Assembly: GCA_026874595.1 (NCBI GenBank)
Contig: CM049319.1
Span: forward strand, 383,501-447,500
From: Sipunculus nudus
Taxonomy: Eukaryota > Annelida > Sipuncula > Golfingiida > Sipunculidae
DNA: 64,000 bases
Direction of reading: 5' to 3'
The notes under the pieces were generated by a model. It was not told where the DNA came from. It did not search any database and worked only from the letters and a program-made list of their open reading frames with translations. The position numbers and the translations under genes are program-made. Below are positions 49,636 to 61,428 of the stretch, one piece after another; within the stretch, counting starts at the first letter, position 1; each line of letters starts with the position of its first letter.

Positions 49636-52008
49636 TAGACATACAAAGGACCACCAGCCATAACATATACTAGGACAATGTTAATTGCACAGTAGAACAA
49701 GAGAAATAACAATCTTAAAAATTTTGTTGTAGTTATGTCCATGGAAATAATGAATGATATGCTGATTTATTTAAAACTCTACAATGTGAAAGAATAAAAG
49801 AATATGAATGACATGCACATTAACATTTAATCAATAAAACATTCTTACTCAAAAGCCTTTACAGATATACAAATCTTATGTTTAAAGTGATAAAATAAAT
49901 GCTCGCAAAAATTAGGTGATTGGCTTTCAGGCTTCCAAAGAGAATTTACTTAGTCTTTTCTTAATACCATATTAGAAGTTTCTATATTTTACAATGACCA
50001 GCTGGCCTTGGTAATGGCATTGGAAAGATAATGAAATAAGAATGTATACCAAAACTCAATGAATCTAACCAAGGAGTTTATAGAGGAGATCCAACTCCAT
50101 AAATTGCTGTGTCAAATGTTGCTGACGGGGTCATAAACCTTGGTGTTCAATGGCACAGAGAGATGACTTTACTAAGCCTGATGCTAACTGATATAGTGTG
50201 AGAATCCTCCCTTGGGCATCACTTCTTTGGAAGTTCGGATTAGCGACTTGTTCGCTTTAGGAGACGCAACTGTTTTTGTCAGTCATCTCTTTAAATTAGT
50301 CTTGAGAATTCAAGATAATTATGTGAATAATCTTAAGCTGCCACTTGGAACAAAACAGTTTAATAAAATATCAAGCAGTGTGCCTGCACATGTTAAACCT
50401 TCGTTGCTCAAGATGCTCAAGCCATTGCTGGGTATTGGTAGACGTAGGCAATTTAAATACAAGAATAACATCAAATGACACAGCAGTTTAGGGTTTTCTT
50501 TACAAATTACAGTCATCTGAACATGGGCCACATATTATTTTGGTATTCATGGAATATTACCAGTGTAGACAGATGTATACTTGCAGAAATCTGACATTTA
50601 TTCAAGGAAGAACTGTTCATTCTAACTAGAGGTCTGTCATTTATCACAGTAAATATTGATGACAAGTGACCACGTGTCACAAAATCCCACCATAACTTGA
50701 GACCTCTCTATAAATATACCTGTTGCTCATAATTCCTAACCAAACAGTCTGAACATTCATAACTGTAGTCAATATCATTCCTGTTATTTATCACTCAGCT
50801 GCTGGTGTAATTGCTCTAAATCTGACAAGCACCAGGGGAGTGTGTCAGGTAGTCTGACAGCCACACTGTATCCAAGGCTGTGCCAGATCAGCACAATCAA
50901 CCCATATGCATTGAATTGGCTTATTGAGTCTTAATTCACCCTTGGCTGACACATGAGTGCTGGTATGGCTTCCTGGAGCTGGATCTCCAGTTGATGTAAG
51001 CTCCTTGTTGCAATAGAGAGTCAGTTGACTCAAACACTGTCAATCTAACTGAAAGTAAGCTAAGTCAAAAACAGTCAACTTAGCTGAAAGTCAGATAATT
51101 TAAACACTTTCAAAATCATAAATATAAGGATAGATGGGCTGAATGGTTACTTGTTGCCCTCATACTGTGTGTATCCACACTAACGGACTGTCCCCTGGGT
51201 AAAATAATAACATTCAACAATCATCCAGGACACACAATTTGGTAACAGAAATGGCCACCAGATGTCGCCACTTAGAGGCAAACTATTCAAACCAACCACA
51301 GCTCCCTGATCCTGGCTACTAGGTCAACTCACACTGTCTGATTTACATATAATCAATCTCCAATTGGCCAACAATTGTGTTTTGCCCACTGGGACTTTGT
51401 ACCTGATATTATATTAACAGTACAATTTATGGCTGTGTTGCAGCCCTGGATCATTTCAGTTTTCACCTGTCTGTATATGGGCACAGTCAACACTGTCAGG
51501 GAGAGTGTCCTCTGAAATCTGGTGATAAGTCTGCTGAAGTTACATACAGTTCAGTTTTATAGAAAACTAAAACAAAGGCTTGATATGAGATGAAACACTG
51601 CATGACAAAGATCACCATTCTTATTTCATCTGGGCATTGTAGTAGGTTGTCATGATATCACACATGCATTGCTAACGCTACCTATGCCAAATACATTATA
51701 ATATTTCTGACATAAACAACCAATAATCATGCAGTTAACAAGTGTAACTGGTTTTGTATATGTTAATGTGACAGATGCCAGTCTCTCATCAGTTGGAATT
51801 TAATGATGTTGTGTAAACTTAGACTGTTTTCCTGATGAATTCACAAAATTGGAATTTGCATGGTGCTTAATTTGTTCCTATTTTCTGTAAATTCAAGTTT
51901 TCTTTTTTTACTGATATTTCTAATAGCAATGTATAACTGTACAATTCTTGAATGATCAGTATATTAATGTACATTAAAATCAAGCCAGACCAACCATGGA
52001 TGACCTAC
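49636..52008. other. Intron; one unidentified open frame
   Basis: No gene is recognised. A plus-strand open frame at 50212-50478 (88 codons, with VPAHVKPSLLKMLKPLLGIG) has more protein-like composition than its surroundings, but I cannot place it in a family. It could be a mobile-element remnant. An ACAAGTGACCACGTGTCA element start is seen at about 50662. Confidence 0.4.
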
Positions 52009-52223
52009 TTAGTTATGACCTCTGACCCAAGCTTCTTCCATGTCAGCTGTATGGTCAGCACTGCATGTGACCTTGATGACCTTTGGTTCATGGGAGTTTC
52101 TGCAACCTTCCTGTTGGCCTGACCTTGTAGCAGTAAATGCTGGGCTACCTCCTCATTGGCTGCCAGGTGTGAGCTCAGGTTACGAATGACTGGGGCCCCT
52201 TTTGGTCCTTCTACCACAGCTAC
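52009..52223 (-). CDS. KIF6: KIF6-like exon with switch I
   Basis: This 215-nt exon has 71 codons plus two bases. It encodes VAVVEGPKGAPVIRNLSSH, a helix with the TNR-like stretch GQANRKVAETPMN, and switch I as NQRSSRSH, whose serines coordinate the nucleotide in kinesins. It ends LTWKKLGSEVITK. The acceptor is TTATGCAG|GTAGCT and the donor is ACTAA|GTAGGT. The two leftover bases plus G of the next exon rebuild Lys, placing [13 protein letters not shown] directly after. No minisatellite touches this exon. The weaker-looking GTCATA a few bases upstream was rejected as the donor because it breaks the phase. Confidence 0.93.
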
Positions 52224-52599
52224 CTGCATAACATATTGAAAGCCTTCACAAACAAGGGACATTGGGGTCATGCTGCTCAGCTGAATTTTTGAAAATTTTA
52301 GCAAATGCAAAATATACTTATTTCTTTTGGTTTTTCATATTATTAGCATTTGAAAAGCTAAGGGGAAATGGCCCTGCTGTAATGAAACCCTGTAAATTAT
52401 AGAATAACTGACATAAGCCAAGGATAATAAAAAACATTAATTTATTAACTGAGATAAAATGCTGTAAAAAAACTGTTATATGCATGTAAAGTATTAAAAA
52501 GGAAGAAAGTCGAGAAGAGTTGATAAAATTAAAATAATACACACTGAATTTATTAACTGAAATAAAAGGGCATTAAAAAATAATCAAAATTTTCAATTT

Positions 52600-53135
52600 T
52601 ATAAATCAGAACAAGTATGATATCCATTTGTCATTCCAAACTGGAGCTATCATTTGGAAACAAAATGTGGAAAGACGGCCTCTTTGACCTTGACCTTTAA
52701 CCTTGTGACCCCAAAATTCATAATTTTCTTCCGCTATTGGCAGGTGAGAAAAATTGTAGAAGATGGAATGAAGATGGGATGAAGAGTTTTGCCTTAAAAT
52801 GGATCCAATCTTTTTTAAAGAGGTGGATCCTGTGACATTGACCTTTGAACTCAAAATCAATCGGGTTGATCTTTTATTTTCTAGATTGAAGGTTTGGGAT
52901 GAGAAGTTTGGCTTAAAATGCTTCCACAATCTTTCTAAATAAGTGGTCCTATGACTTGACCTTTGACCTCACTACCCAAAAATCAATAGAGTTCTTCCTT
53001 TAGAGGTGGGCCAGATAAAATTAAAGTTTGAAATTGAAATGTCATTGCAAACTGGAGTTATCATCAGGAAACAAATTTGACGGACATACAGAAAGACGAA
53101 CAGATGGACAGACCGACAGATGGATAAGGTGATAA
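52600..53135. mobile_element. Dispersed repeat with TGACCTTTGACC units
   Basis: Three imperfect units of about 135-150 bp each contain a form of TTGACCTTTGACCTCA near 52690, 52840 and 52960. A GACGGACATACAGAAAGACG stretch follows just before the tandem duplication. Such repeats are familiar in molluscan introns. Non-coding. Confidence 0.5.
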
Positions 53136-53163
53136 TTTTTACAGGGCATCCACTAATTCAAGT

Positions 53164-53238
53164 GGGGACAGTGGTGTAATGGTTGAGGTGCCGGGCTTAT
53201 GATCAAGAGGTCGTGAGTTCGAATCCCGGTCAGACCCC
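53164..53238 (+). promoter_or_regulatory. Pol III internal promoter (box A/B) of the SINE
   Basis: Box A at about 53171-53181 fits TRGYNNARNNG and box B at about 53215-53225 fits the GGTTCGANTCC consensus with one change. The same region recurs at 56330-56404. Confidence 0.7.
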
Positions 53239-53457
53239 CACCGTGCCAAGACCCTCAGGCAAGGTCCCAACCGCAAGTGTGCCTCTGTCCACCCAGCAGT
53301 AGAAATGGGTACCAGTAAATACTGGAAAGGTAACCTGCAATGGACTAGCATCCCATCCAGGAGGAGTCTAACTCCTAAGTCGCTTCACGCTACAGAAACC
53401 GGGATAAGCTCCGGCCTGATGAGCCATTAGGCTCAGGTGTAAAAGCCCAGCAGACTT
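53164..53457 (+). mobile_element. tRNA-derived SINE with a Deu-like central domain (copy 1)
   Basis: The 75-bp head looks like a tRNA. It has box A TGGTGTAATGG and box B AGTTCGAATCC, the two internal RNA polymerase III promoter elements. A conserved middle block follows, with GAAATGGGTACC, GGTAACCTGCAATGGACTAG and CATCCCATCCAGGAGGAG, which resembles the central domain shared by many animal SINEs (Deu type). A tail contains AAACCGGGATAAGCTCCGG. Flanking it are direct repeats of about 18 bp, ATCCACTAATTCAAGTGG and ATCCACTTATTCAAGTGG, consistent with LINE-mediated target-site duplication. Domain naming is from memory. Confidence 0.8.
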
Positions 53458-53639
53458 TATCCACTTATTCAAGTGGGGCCCTAATACCACACAAGGTTTA
53501 AGGATACTAGATGAAACCATAGTTGCAAATCTGATAGTATCAATATAATTTGGCAGTCTCAAAATAAAGGAAAAAAAATCATAAAAAAATTTAAAAAATA
53601 CACCAGTCTCCAGGAACTGCAGAAACCAGTGATAACTAG

Positions 53640-54570
53640 AATATGGGTAGTCAACAAGGGACTATGTGTATCCACCAAAATCAGAGTAGGACGGGTGAAG
53701 TGAGGCATGGATTGAGTGGCAAGGGGAAATAGAGTTACATGTGGTACATATTAGAATGGATCTCTGCCACGTAAACATGATTGTAGGTGGCGCCCACTGT
53801 TATTGTAACAAGAAACTATCCAAGATGTATACACATGCAAAATTTCAGGTGGAAAAGTCAAACCAATGCAGAGATATGAGTGATTTTATCCCACAGCAGA
53901 CAAACAGATGGACGCTGTGCAAACATTGCTACAGGTGGCGCCACCATTTTTGTGTATGTTATAAAGCTATCCAAGGGCTACATTTGTGTAAAAAATTTTT
54001 CCTGATCGGTCATACGGTTCCTGAGATATGAGCTTGGATGTCTGCAGCGTTAACGTGAATGTAGGTGGTGCCACCTGTCATAAAATAGAGAAAGCTATCT
54101 AGGATGTATACACATGCCAAATTTTAGGTGAATTAGTCAAACCACTGCAGAGATATGAGTGATTTTAACCCAAGGCAGATGAACAGATGGACACTGTGCA
54201 AACATGGTTGCAGGTGGCACCACCTTTTTTGTGTATGTTATAAAGTTATCCAAGGGCTACATTTGTTTAAATTTTTTTCCTGATCAGTCAAATGGTTCCC
54301 GAGATATGTGGGTTTATGTGTGGAAACAGACCCACAAACAGACGCTGGGCAGAGAGGAAAGGTCAGAGGTCAAGGCCACTTGGTTAGGCACCAGTTGACA
54401 TGTGGCCCGATAATTTGTATTAGTTTCGGAAAAATCCATCCAAAAGTCTCAGAGGAGTTCTCCGGAAACGAATGCGGCGGCAGCGGCTGAACCCGGTCAA
54501 AAACATCATTTTGGCAGATACAATTTATCAATAAACACACCTGGTTTTGAGACACTAGATAAAACCACAG
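53640..54570. mobile_element. Dispersed repeat element with 280-bp units (copy B)
   Basis: Same ends as the element at 24800: left GAATATGGGTAGTCAACAAG, right AGAGAGGAAAGGTCAGAGGT and CTCCGGAAACGAATG. It contains GGTGGCGCCACC at about 53935 and degenerate versions elsewhere. It is flanked by diverged direct repeats of about 130 bp (about 53508-53640 and 54540-54670), marked by ACTAGAT(G/A)AAACCA and GTCTCAAAA. Confidence 0.65.
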
Positions 54571-54686
54571 TCGAGAAACTGACATAATTGCTGTCATTTA
54601 ACGGTCTCAAAACCCCAAAAATGGTAAAAATTAGAAAAAAAGCAAATGGCCCCAACAGTTTTCAGGAATTGACAAACCTAATTGAC

Positions 54687-56235
54687 AACTAAAATCTAAT
54701 CAACCCATCACTGCATTAGAAGCAGTGAGCTGCACAGTCAGAGAGGATAACTAAAATCTTATCAACCCATCAAAACATTATAAGCAATGAGTGGCACAGT
54801 CAAAGAGGACAAATAAAATCTAATCAACCCATCACCTCATTACCAGCAGTGAGTGGCACAGTCAGAGAGGACAACTAAAATCTAATCAACCCATCACCGC
54901 ATTATCAGCAGTGAGTGGCACAATCAGAGAGGACAACTAAAATCTAATCAACCCATCATCACATTATCAGCAATGAGTGGCACAGTCAGAGAGGACAATT
55001 AAATCTAATCAACCCATCACCTCATTATCAGCAATGAGTGACACAGTCAGCGAGGACAACTAAAATCTTATCAACCCATCACCCCATTATCAGCACTGAG
55101 TGGCACAATCAGAGAGGACAACTAAAATCTAATCAACCCATCATCACATTATCAGCAATGAGTGGCACAGTCAAAGAGGACAAATAAGTCTAATCAACCC
55201 ATCATCACATTATCAGCAGTGAGTGGCACAATCAGAGAGGACAACTAAAATCTAATCAACCCATCATCACATTATCAGCAGTGAGTGGCACAATCAGAGA
55301 GGACAATTAAATCTAATCAACCCATCACCGCATTATCAGCAGTGAGTGGCACAATCAGAGAGGACAACTAAAATCTAATCAACCCATCATCACATTATCA
55401 GCAGTGAGTGGCACATTCAGAGAGGACAACTAAAATCTAATCAACCCATCATCACATTATCAGCAGTGAGTGGCACAATCAGAGAGGACAACTAAAATCT
55501 AATTAACCCATCATCACATTATCAGCAGTGAGTGGCACAGTGAGAGAGGACAACTAAAATCTAATCAACCCATCACCGCATTATCAGCAGTGAGTGACAC
55601 AGTCAGAGAGGACAACTTAAATCTAATCAACCCATCACCGCATTATCAGCAATGAGTGGCACAGTCAGAGAGGACAACTAAAATCTAATCAACCCATCAT
55701 CACATTATCAGCAGTGAGTGGCACAATCAGAGAGGACAACTTAAATCTAATCAACTTACACTGCATTATCTGCAGTGAGTGACACAGTCAGAGAGGACAA
55801 CTAAAATCTAATCAACCCATCATCACATTATCAGCAATGAGTGACACAGTCAGAGAGGACAACTAAAATCTAATCAACCCATCACCACATTATCAGCAGT
55901 GAGTGGCACAATCAGAGAGGACAACTAAAATCTAATCAACCCATCACCACATTATCAGCAGTGAGTGGCACAGTCAGAGAGGACAACTAAAATCTAATCA
56001 ACCCATCATCACATTATCAGCAATGAGTGGCACAGTCAGAGAGGACAACTAAAATCTAATCAACCCATCACCGCATTATCAGCAATGAGTGACACAGTCA
56101 GAGAGGACAACTTAAATCTAATCAACCCATCATCACATTATCAGCAATGAGTGGCACAGTCAGAGAGGACAACTTAAATCTAATCAACCCATTACCCCAT
56201 TATCAGCAGTGAGTGGCACAGTCAGAGAGGCAGGG
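54687..56235. repeat. 62-bp minisatellite, about 25 copies
   Basis: The unit contains AACTAAAATCTAATCAACCC, ATCATCACATTATCAGCAGT and GAGTGGCACAATCAGAGAGG. Point variants (CACCGCATT or CATCACATT; GTGGCACAG or GTGACACAG) are shuffled between units. It ends at GGCAGGGAGCTGTTG. Confidence 0.95.
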
Positions 56236-56329
56236 AGCTGTTGAAATCTAGGATACTTTTCTGTTCCACATTTTTTTTTAAATAAAGTGGAAAAAAATTA
56301 TTATTAACAGGGCATCCACTAATTCAAGT

Positions 56330-56623
56330 GGGGACAGTGGTGTAATGGTTGAGGTGCCGGGCTTATGATCAAGAGGTCGTGAGTTCGAATCCCGGTCAGA
56401 CCCCCACCGTGCCAAGACCCTCAGGCAAGGTCCCAACCGCAAGTGTGCCTCTGTCCACCCAGCAGTAGAAATGGGTACCAGTAAATACTGGAAAGGTAAC
56501 CTGCAATGGACTAGCATCCCATCCAGGAGGAGTTTAACTCCTAAGTCGCTTCACGCTACAGAAACCGGGATAAGCTCCGGCCTGATGAGCCATTAGGCTC
56601 AGGTGTAAAAGCCCAGCAGACTT
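56330..56623 (+). mobile_element. tRNA-derived SINE (copy 2, by segmental duplication)
   Basis: Identical in structure to the SINE at 53164, with one visible substitution. It was copied as part of the 3166-bp duplication and not by a new retroposition, since the flanking DNA is shared as well. Confidence 0.8.
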
Positions 56624-56805
56624 TATCCACTTATTCAAGTGGGGCCCTAATACCACACAAGGTTTAAGGATACTAGATGAAACCATAGTTGCAAATCTGA
56701 TAGTATCAATATAATTTGGCAGTCTCAAAATAAAGGAAAAAAAATCATAAAAAAATTTAAAAAATACACCAGTCTCCAGGAACTGCAGAAACCAGTGATA
56801 ACTAG

Positions 56806-57736
56806 AATATGGGTAGTCAACAAGGGACTATGTGTATCCACCAAAATCAGAGTAGGACGGGTGAAGTGAGGCATGGATTGAGTGGCAAGGGGAAATAGAG
56901 TTACATGTGGTACATATTAGAATGGATCTCTGCCACGTAAACATGATTGTAGGTGGCGCCCACTGTTATTGTAACAAGAAACTATCCAAGATGTATACAC
57001 ATGCAAAATTTCAGGTGGAAAAGTCAAACCAATGCAGAGATATGAGTGATTTTATCCCACAGCAGACAAACAGATGGACGCTGTGCAAACATTGCTACAG
57101 GTGGCGCCACCATTTTTGTGTATGTTATAAAGCTATCCAAGGGCTACATTTGTGTAAAAAATTTTTCCTGATCGGTCATACGGTTCCTGAGATATGAGCT
57201 TGGATGTCTGCAGCGTTAACGTGAATGTAGGTGGTGCCACCTGTCATAAAATAGAGAAAGCTATCTAGGATGTATACACATGCCAAATTTTAGGTGAATT
57301 AGTCAAACCACTGCAGAGATATGAGTGATTTTAACCCAAGGCAGATGAACAGATGGACACTGTGCAAACATGGTTGCAGGTGGCACCACCTTTTTTGTGT
57401 ATGTTATAAAGTTATCCAAGGGCTACATTTGTTTAAATTTTTTTCCTGATCAGTCAAATGGTTCCCGAGATATGTGGGTTTATGTGTGGAAACAGACCCA
57501 CAAACAGACGCTGGGCAGAGAGGAAAGGTCAGAGGTCAAGGCCACTTGGTTAGGCACCAGTTGACATGTGGCCCGATAATTTGTATTAGTTTCGGAAAAA
57601 TCCATCCAAAAGTCTCAGAGGAGTTCTCCGGAAACGAATGCGGCGGCAGCGGCTGAACCCGGTCAAAAACATCATTTTGGCAGATACAATTTATCAATAA
57701 ACACACCTGGTTTTGAGACACTAGATAAAACCACAG
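56806..57736. mobile_element. Dispersed repeat element with 280-bp units (copy B')
   Basis: This is the duplicated counterpart of 53640-54570, at +3166 and almost identical. Confidence 0.65.
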
Positions 57737-57852
57737 TCGAGAAACTGACATAATTGCTGTCATTTAACGGTCTCAAAACCCCAAAAATGGTAAAAATTAG
57801 AAAAAAAGCAAATGGCCCCAACAGTTTTCAGGAATTGACAAACCTAATTGAC

Positions 57853-58655
57853 AACTAAAATCTAATCAACCCATCACTGCATTAGAAGCAGTGAGCTGCA
57901 CAGTCAGAGAGGATAACTAAAATCTTATCAACCCATCAAAACATTATAAGCAATGAGTGGCACAGTCAAAGAGGACAAATAAAATCTAATCAACCCATCA
58001 CCTCATTACCAGCAGTGAGTGGCACAGTCAGAGAGGACAACTAAAATCTAATCAACCCATCACCGCATTATCAGCAGTGAGTGGCACAATCAGAGAGGAC
58101 AACTAAAATCTAATCAACCCATCATCACATTATCAGCAATGAGTGGCACAGTCAGAGAGGACAATTAAATCTAATCAACCCATCACCTCATTATCAGCAA
58201 TGAGTGACACAGTCAGCAAGGACAACTAAAATCTTATCAACCCATCACCCCATTATCAGCACTGAGTGGCACAATCAGAGAGGACAACTAAAATCTAATC
58301 AACCCATCATCACATTATCAGCAATGAGTGGCACAGTCAAAGAGGACAAATAAAATCTAATCAACCCATCATCACATTATCAGCAGTGAGTGGCACAATC
58401 AGAGAGGACAACTAAAATCTAATCAACCCATCATCACATTATCAGCAGTGAGTGGCACAATCAGAGAGGACAATTAAATCTAATCAACCCATCACCGCAT
58501 TATCAGCAGTGAGTGGCACAATCAGAGAGGACAACTAAAATCTAATCAACCCATCATCACATTATCAGCAGTGAGTGGCACAGTCAGAGAGGACAACTTA
58601 AATCTAATCAACCCATTACCCCATTATCAGCAGTGAGTGGCACAGTCAGAGAGGC
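57853..58655. repeat. 62-bp minisatellite in copy 2, about 13 copies
   Basis: Same unit and same first and last units as the array at 54687-56235, but with about a dozen internal units missing or never gained. The first ten or so units match copy 1 in order. Confidence 0.95.
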
Positions 58656-58734
58656 AGGGAGCTGTTGAAATCTAGGATACTTTTCTGTTCCACATTTTTT
58701 TTTAAATAAAGTGGAAAAAAATTATTCATAATAA

Positions 58735-59750
58735 GCATATAGTATTAATAAATTTTTCACTTTTTGACAGCAGAACAAGGGTCAATACAAAGACTGATCT
58801 ATCCTGAGAGTGAAGGACAAAGGTATCTATGACCTCAGCAACAAAAAATCCAAATTATTTTATAAACTTAAACTATAAACAGATTGCTCCCTTCAAAATC
58901 ATTTACTGGGTATTTATAGGGGACCTGCAGATGTAATAGACAAATACACAAAGAGGCCCTTTTCCAGTTTCAAATTTTTCACAGACATCATGTATAAAAG
59001 TGTACATATATTTATTTTACTATTGGGAACTGATCTTAAAGTAGTCCACACTGATAATAAACTGATAAAGTTATTTATGCTCACACACCACTTTGCAAAA
59101 TTACAAAAAACAAAACAAAATATAGCCGTAGCTGACAACATTAAACATAAGAAGTGTGATCGCACAAGGCCCTTTATCTGATGGTAAATGGATATTTCAA
59201 TACAGAGTCCTAGTATATGAGCAGATCTTGGCACAAGATCCGGTAAATACTATCAGGTACCAGTGCATTAAGTTCAATGGGTTTTGCATAGGGCTCAGAC
59301 ACCTGTCATATAACCTGGAACTGAAGAATTAGTGGTCATCACTACAGCTAAGCAGTTATAAAGTCAGCTTGGCTGCACAGGCATAACATTTAACTAAGCT
59401 GATCTTACCATCTTATCATAGGTATTGTTGTTTGCATACAGACATGTCTAATGTTAGACTTGACATATAAGTAAAAGGATCTTCTGGTATATTAAAGCTC
59501 AATTTAACACATTATGTCAGCTTCAAACCTGAGCCAGCACCTATCATTATAAGTAAACACAGCCATGTTGTTATATCAGCTATACACTACACCATGTATT
59601 CATGTCAAACTAATAATCTTTAAGTACATACAGGTTACTATTAAAGCCATCGATGTCACATTACACTGACACATACATTATTCTTCTCCCTCTCAAGAGT
59701 ACTTGTACATATACCTGGCCACACACACATATTAAGTCTGTATAACATTA
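58735..59750. other. Intron without recognisable feature
   Basis: AT-rich intron. Open frames at 58914-59234 (minus) and 58990-59181 (plus) are overlapping and have no recognisable domain. Confidence 0.55.
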
Positions 59751-59756
59751 CTGGGT

Positions 59757-60182
59757 CGACCTGTACCCGTGGAATGCATGCACAGTTACTGTACCCGTGG
59801 CATGCATGCACAGTGACTGTACCTGTGGAATGCATGCACAGTGACTGTACCCGTGGAATGCATGCACAGTGACTGTACCTGTGGAATGCATGCACAGTGA
59901 CTGTACCCGTGGAATGCATGCACAGTGACTGTACCCATGGAATGCATGCACAGTGACTGTACCCGTGGAATGCATGCACAGTTACTGTACCCGTGGCATG
60001 CATGCACAGTGACTGTACCCGTGGAATGCATGCACAGTGACTGTACCCATGGCATGCATGCACAGTGACTGTACCTGTGGAATGCATGCACAGTGACTGT
60101 ACCCGTGGAATGCATGCACAGTGACTGTACCCGTTGAATGCATGAACAGCAACTGTACCCGTGGAATGCATGCACAGTGACT
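59757..60182. repeat. 28-bp minisatellite, about 15 copies
   Basis: The unit, TGTACCCGTGGAATGCATGC plus ACAGTGAC, is repeated about 15 times with few changes (CCCGTGG/CCTGTGG, GAATGC/GCATGC). The unit centre TGCATGCA is palindromic. Because 28 is not a multiple of three, three units make one 84-nt period in the overlapping Cys/His-rich open frames on the minus strand, which are artefacts. Confidence 0.96.
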
Positions 60183-60239
60183 GATAACAATCTAACAACA
60201 TCATTTGCATGAGTGGTGTCTTCATCAATCCCTAAGAGT

Positions 60240-60545
60240 ATTTTTTTTTATTTAAAGCAGTCATGCCAATGACTTACCAGGTAACCAGATCTGACACACG
60301 AACAGGGTTTAGTAGTAGAATATTAATTTCTTGTTATTAAACTGAATGACCCGAAGGTGCAACAGGTCTTAACACTCAGCTGACTGTAAAACTTTTTATC
60401 AAATAGTAATTCATAAGTCAAAGATATGTCAAATGATGTTCAAAACTGGACAGCTTTGGATAGATAAACTAACAATTACTTGGACAGTGTGACCTAATTT
60501 TGACAGAACACTTAGATCAACCAGTGTACAGTGACCATGCTGTAT
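60240..60545. other. Intron spacer
   Basis: Non-repetitive intron between the 28-bp and 49-bp arrays. Nothing recognisable. Confidence 0.5.
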
Positions 60546-60548
60546 GTC

Positions 60549-61428
60549 CACCTGACTGTTTATGGAAACTCAATCTTAATAATGTTCATCCTGTGTCCAT
60601 CTGACTGTTTATGGAAACTCAGTCTTAATAATGTTCATCCTGTGTCCATCTGACTGTTTATGGAAACTCAGTCTTAATAATGTTCATCCTGTGTCCATCT
60701 GACTGTTTATGGAAACTCAGTCTTAATAATGTTCATCCTGTGTCCATCTGACTGTTTATGGAAACTCAGTCTTAATAATGTTCATCCTGTGTCCATCTGA
60801 CTGTTTATGGAAACTCAGTCTTAATAATGTTCATCCTGTGTCCATCTGACTGTTTATGGAACCTCAGTCTTAATAATGTTCATCCTGTGTCCATCTGACT
60901 GTTTATGGAAACTCAGTCTTAATAATGTTCATCCTGTGTCCATCTGACTGTTTATGGAAACTCAGTCTTAATAATGTTCATCCTGTGTCCATCTGACTGT
61001 TTATGGAAACTCAGTCTTAATAATGTTCATCCTGTGTCCATCTGACTGTTTATGGAAACTCAGTATTAATAATGTTCATCCTGTGTCCAACTGACTGTTT
61101 ATGGAAACTCAGTCTTAATAATGTTCATCCTGTGTCCATCTGACTGTTTATGGAAACTCAGTCTTAATAATGTTCATCCTGTGTCCAACTGACTGTTTAT
61201 GGAAACTCAGTCTTAATAATGTTCATCCTGTGTCCAACTGACTGTTTATGGAAACTCAGTCTTAATAATGTTCATCCTGTGTCCATCTGTCTGTTTATGG
61301 AATCTCAGTCTTAATAATGTTCATCCTGTGTCCATATGACTGTTTATGGAAACTCAGTCTTAATAATGTTCATTCTGTGTCCAACTGACTGTTTATGGAA
61401 ACTCAGTCTTAATAATGTTCATCCTGTT
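60549..61428. repeat. 49-bp minisatellite, about 18 copies
   Basis: The unit contains CCATCTGACTGTTTATGG, AAACTCAGTCTTAATAATG and TTCATCCTGTGT. The copies are almost identical, which suggests recent homogenisation. It lies about 320 bp beyond the donor of exon 61897-61747 and shows no exon-derived bases. It is unrelated to the 49-bp array at 521-5620. Confidence 0.97.

Larger units (their letters stand above)
53141..56306. repeat. 3166-bp segmental duplication, copy 1
   Basis: Everything from ACAGGGCATCCACTAATTC to the poly-T-bearing end (CCACATTTTTTTTTAAATAAA) recurs at exactly +3166 in 56307-58730, with very few differences (for example GTCTAACTCC versus GTTTAACTCC). The copy comprises a SINE, a dispersed element with 280-bp units, and a 62-bp minisatellite. 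The two copies are head to tail, inside the intron between the exons at 61747 and 52223. Confidence 0.95.
56307..58730. repeat. 3166-bp segmental duplication, copy 2 (shorter array)
   Basis: This is a near-identical copy of 53141-56306. It is about 0.75 kb shorter because its 62-bp array has roughly half as many units. Identity elsewhere is close to complete, so the duplication is recent, or one copy reflects haplotype collapse in the assembly. Confidence 0.95.

Noticed and set aside
52013-52018. Alternative donor GTCATA for exon 52009-52223
   Set aside because: It would break the phase with the following exon and is weaker than GTAGGT nine bases downstream.
53164-53238. Functional tRNA gene
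   Set aside because: The tRNA-like block continues into a SINE body with flanking target duplications, and the anticodon arm is degenerate.
59656-60228. Cys/His-rich minus-strand frames resembling zinc-binding repeats
   Set aside because: They are translations of the 28-bp tandem repeat in three frames. The Cys/His spacing follows the repeat and does not match a zinc-finger pattern.
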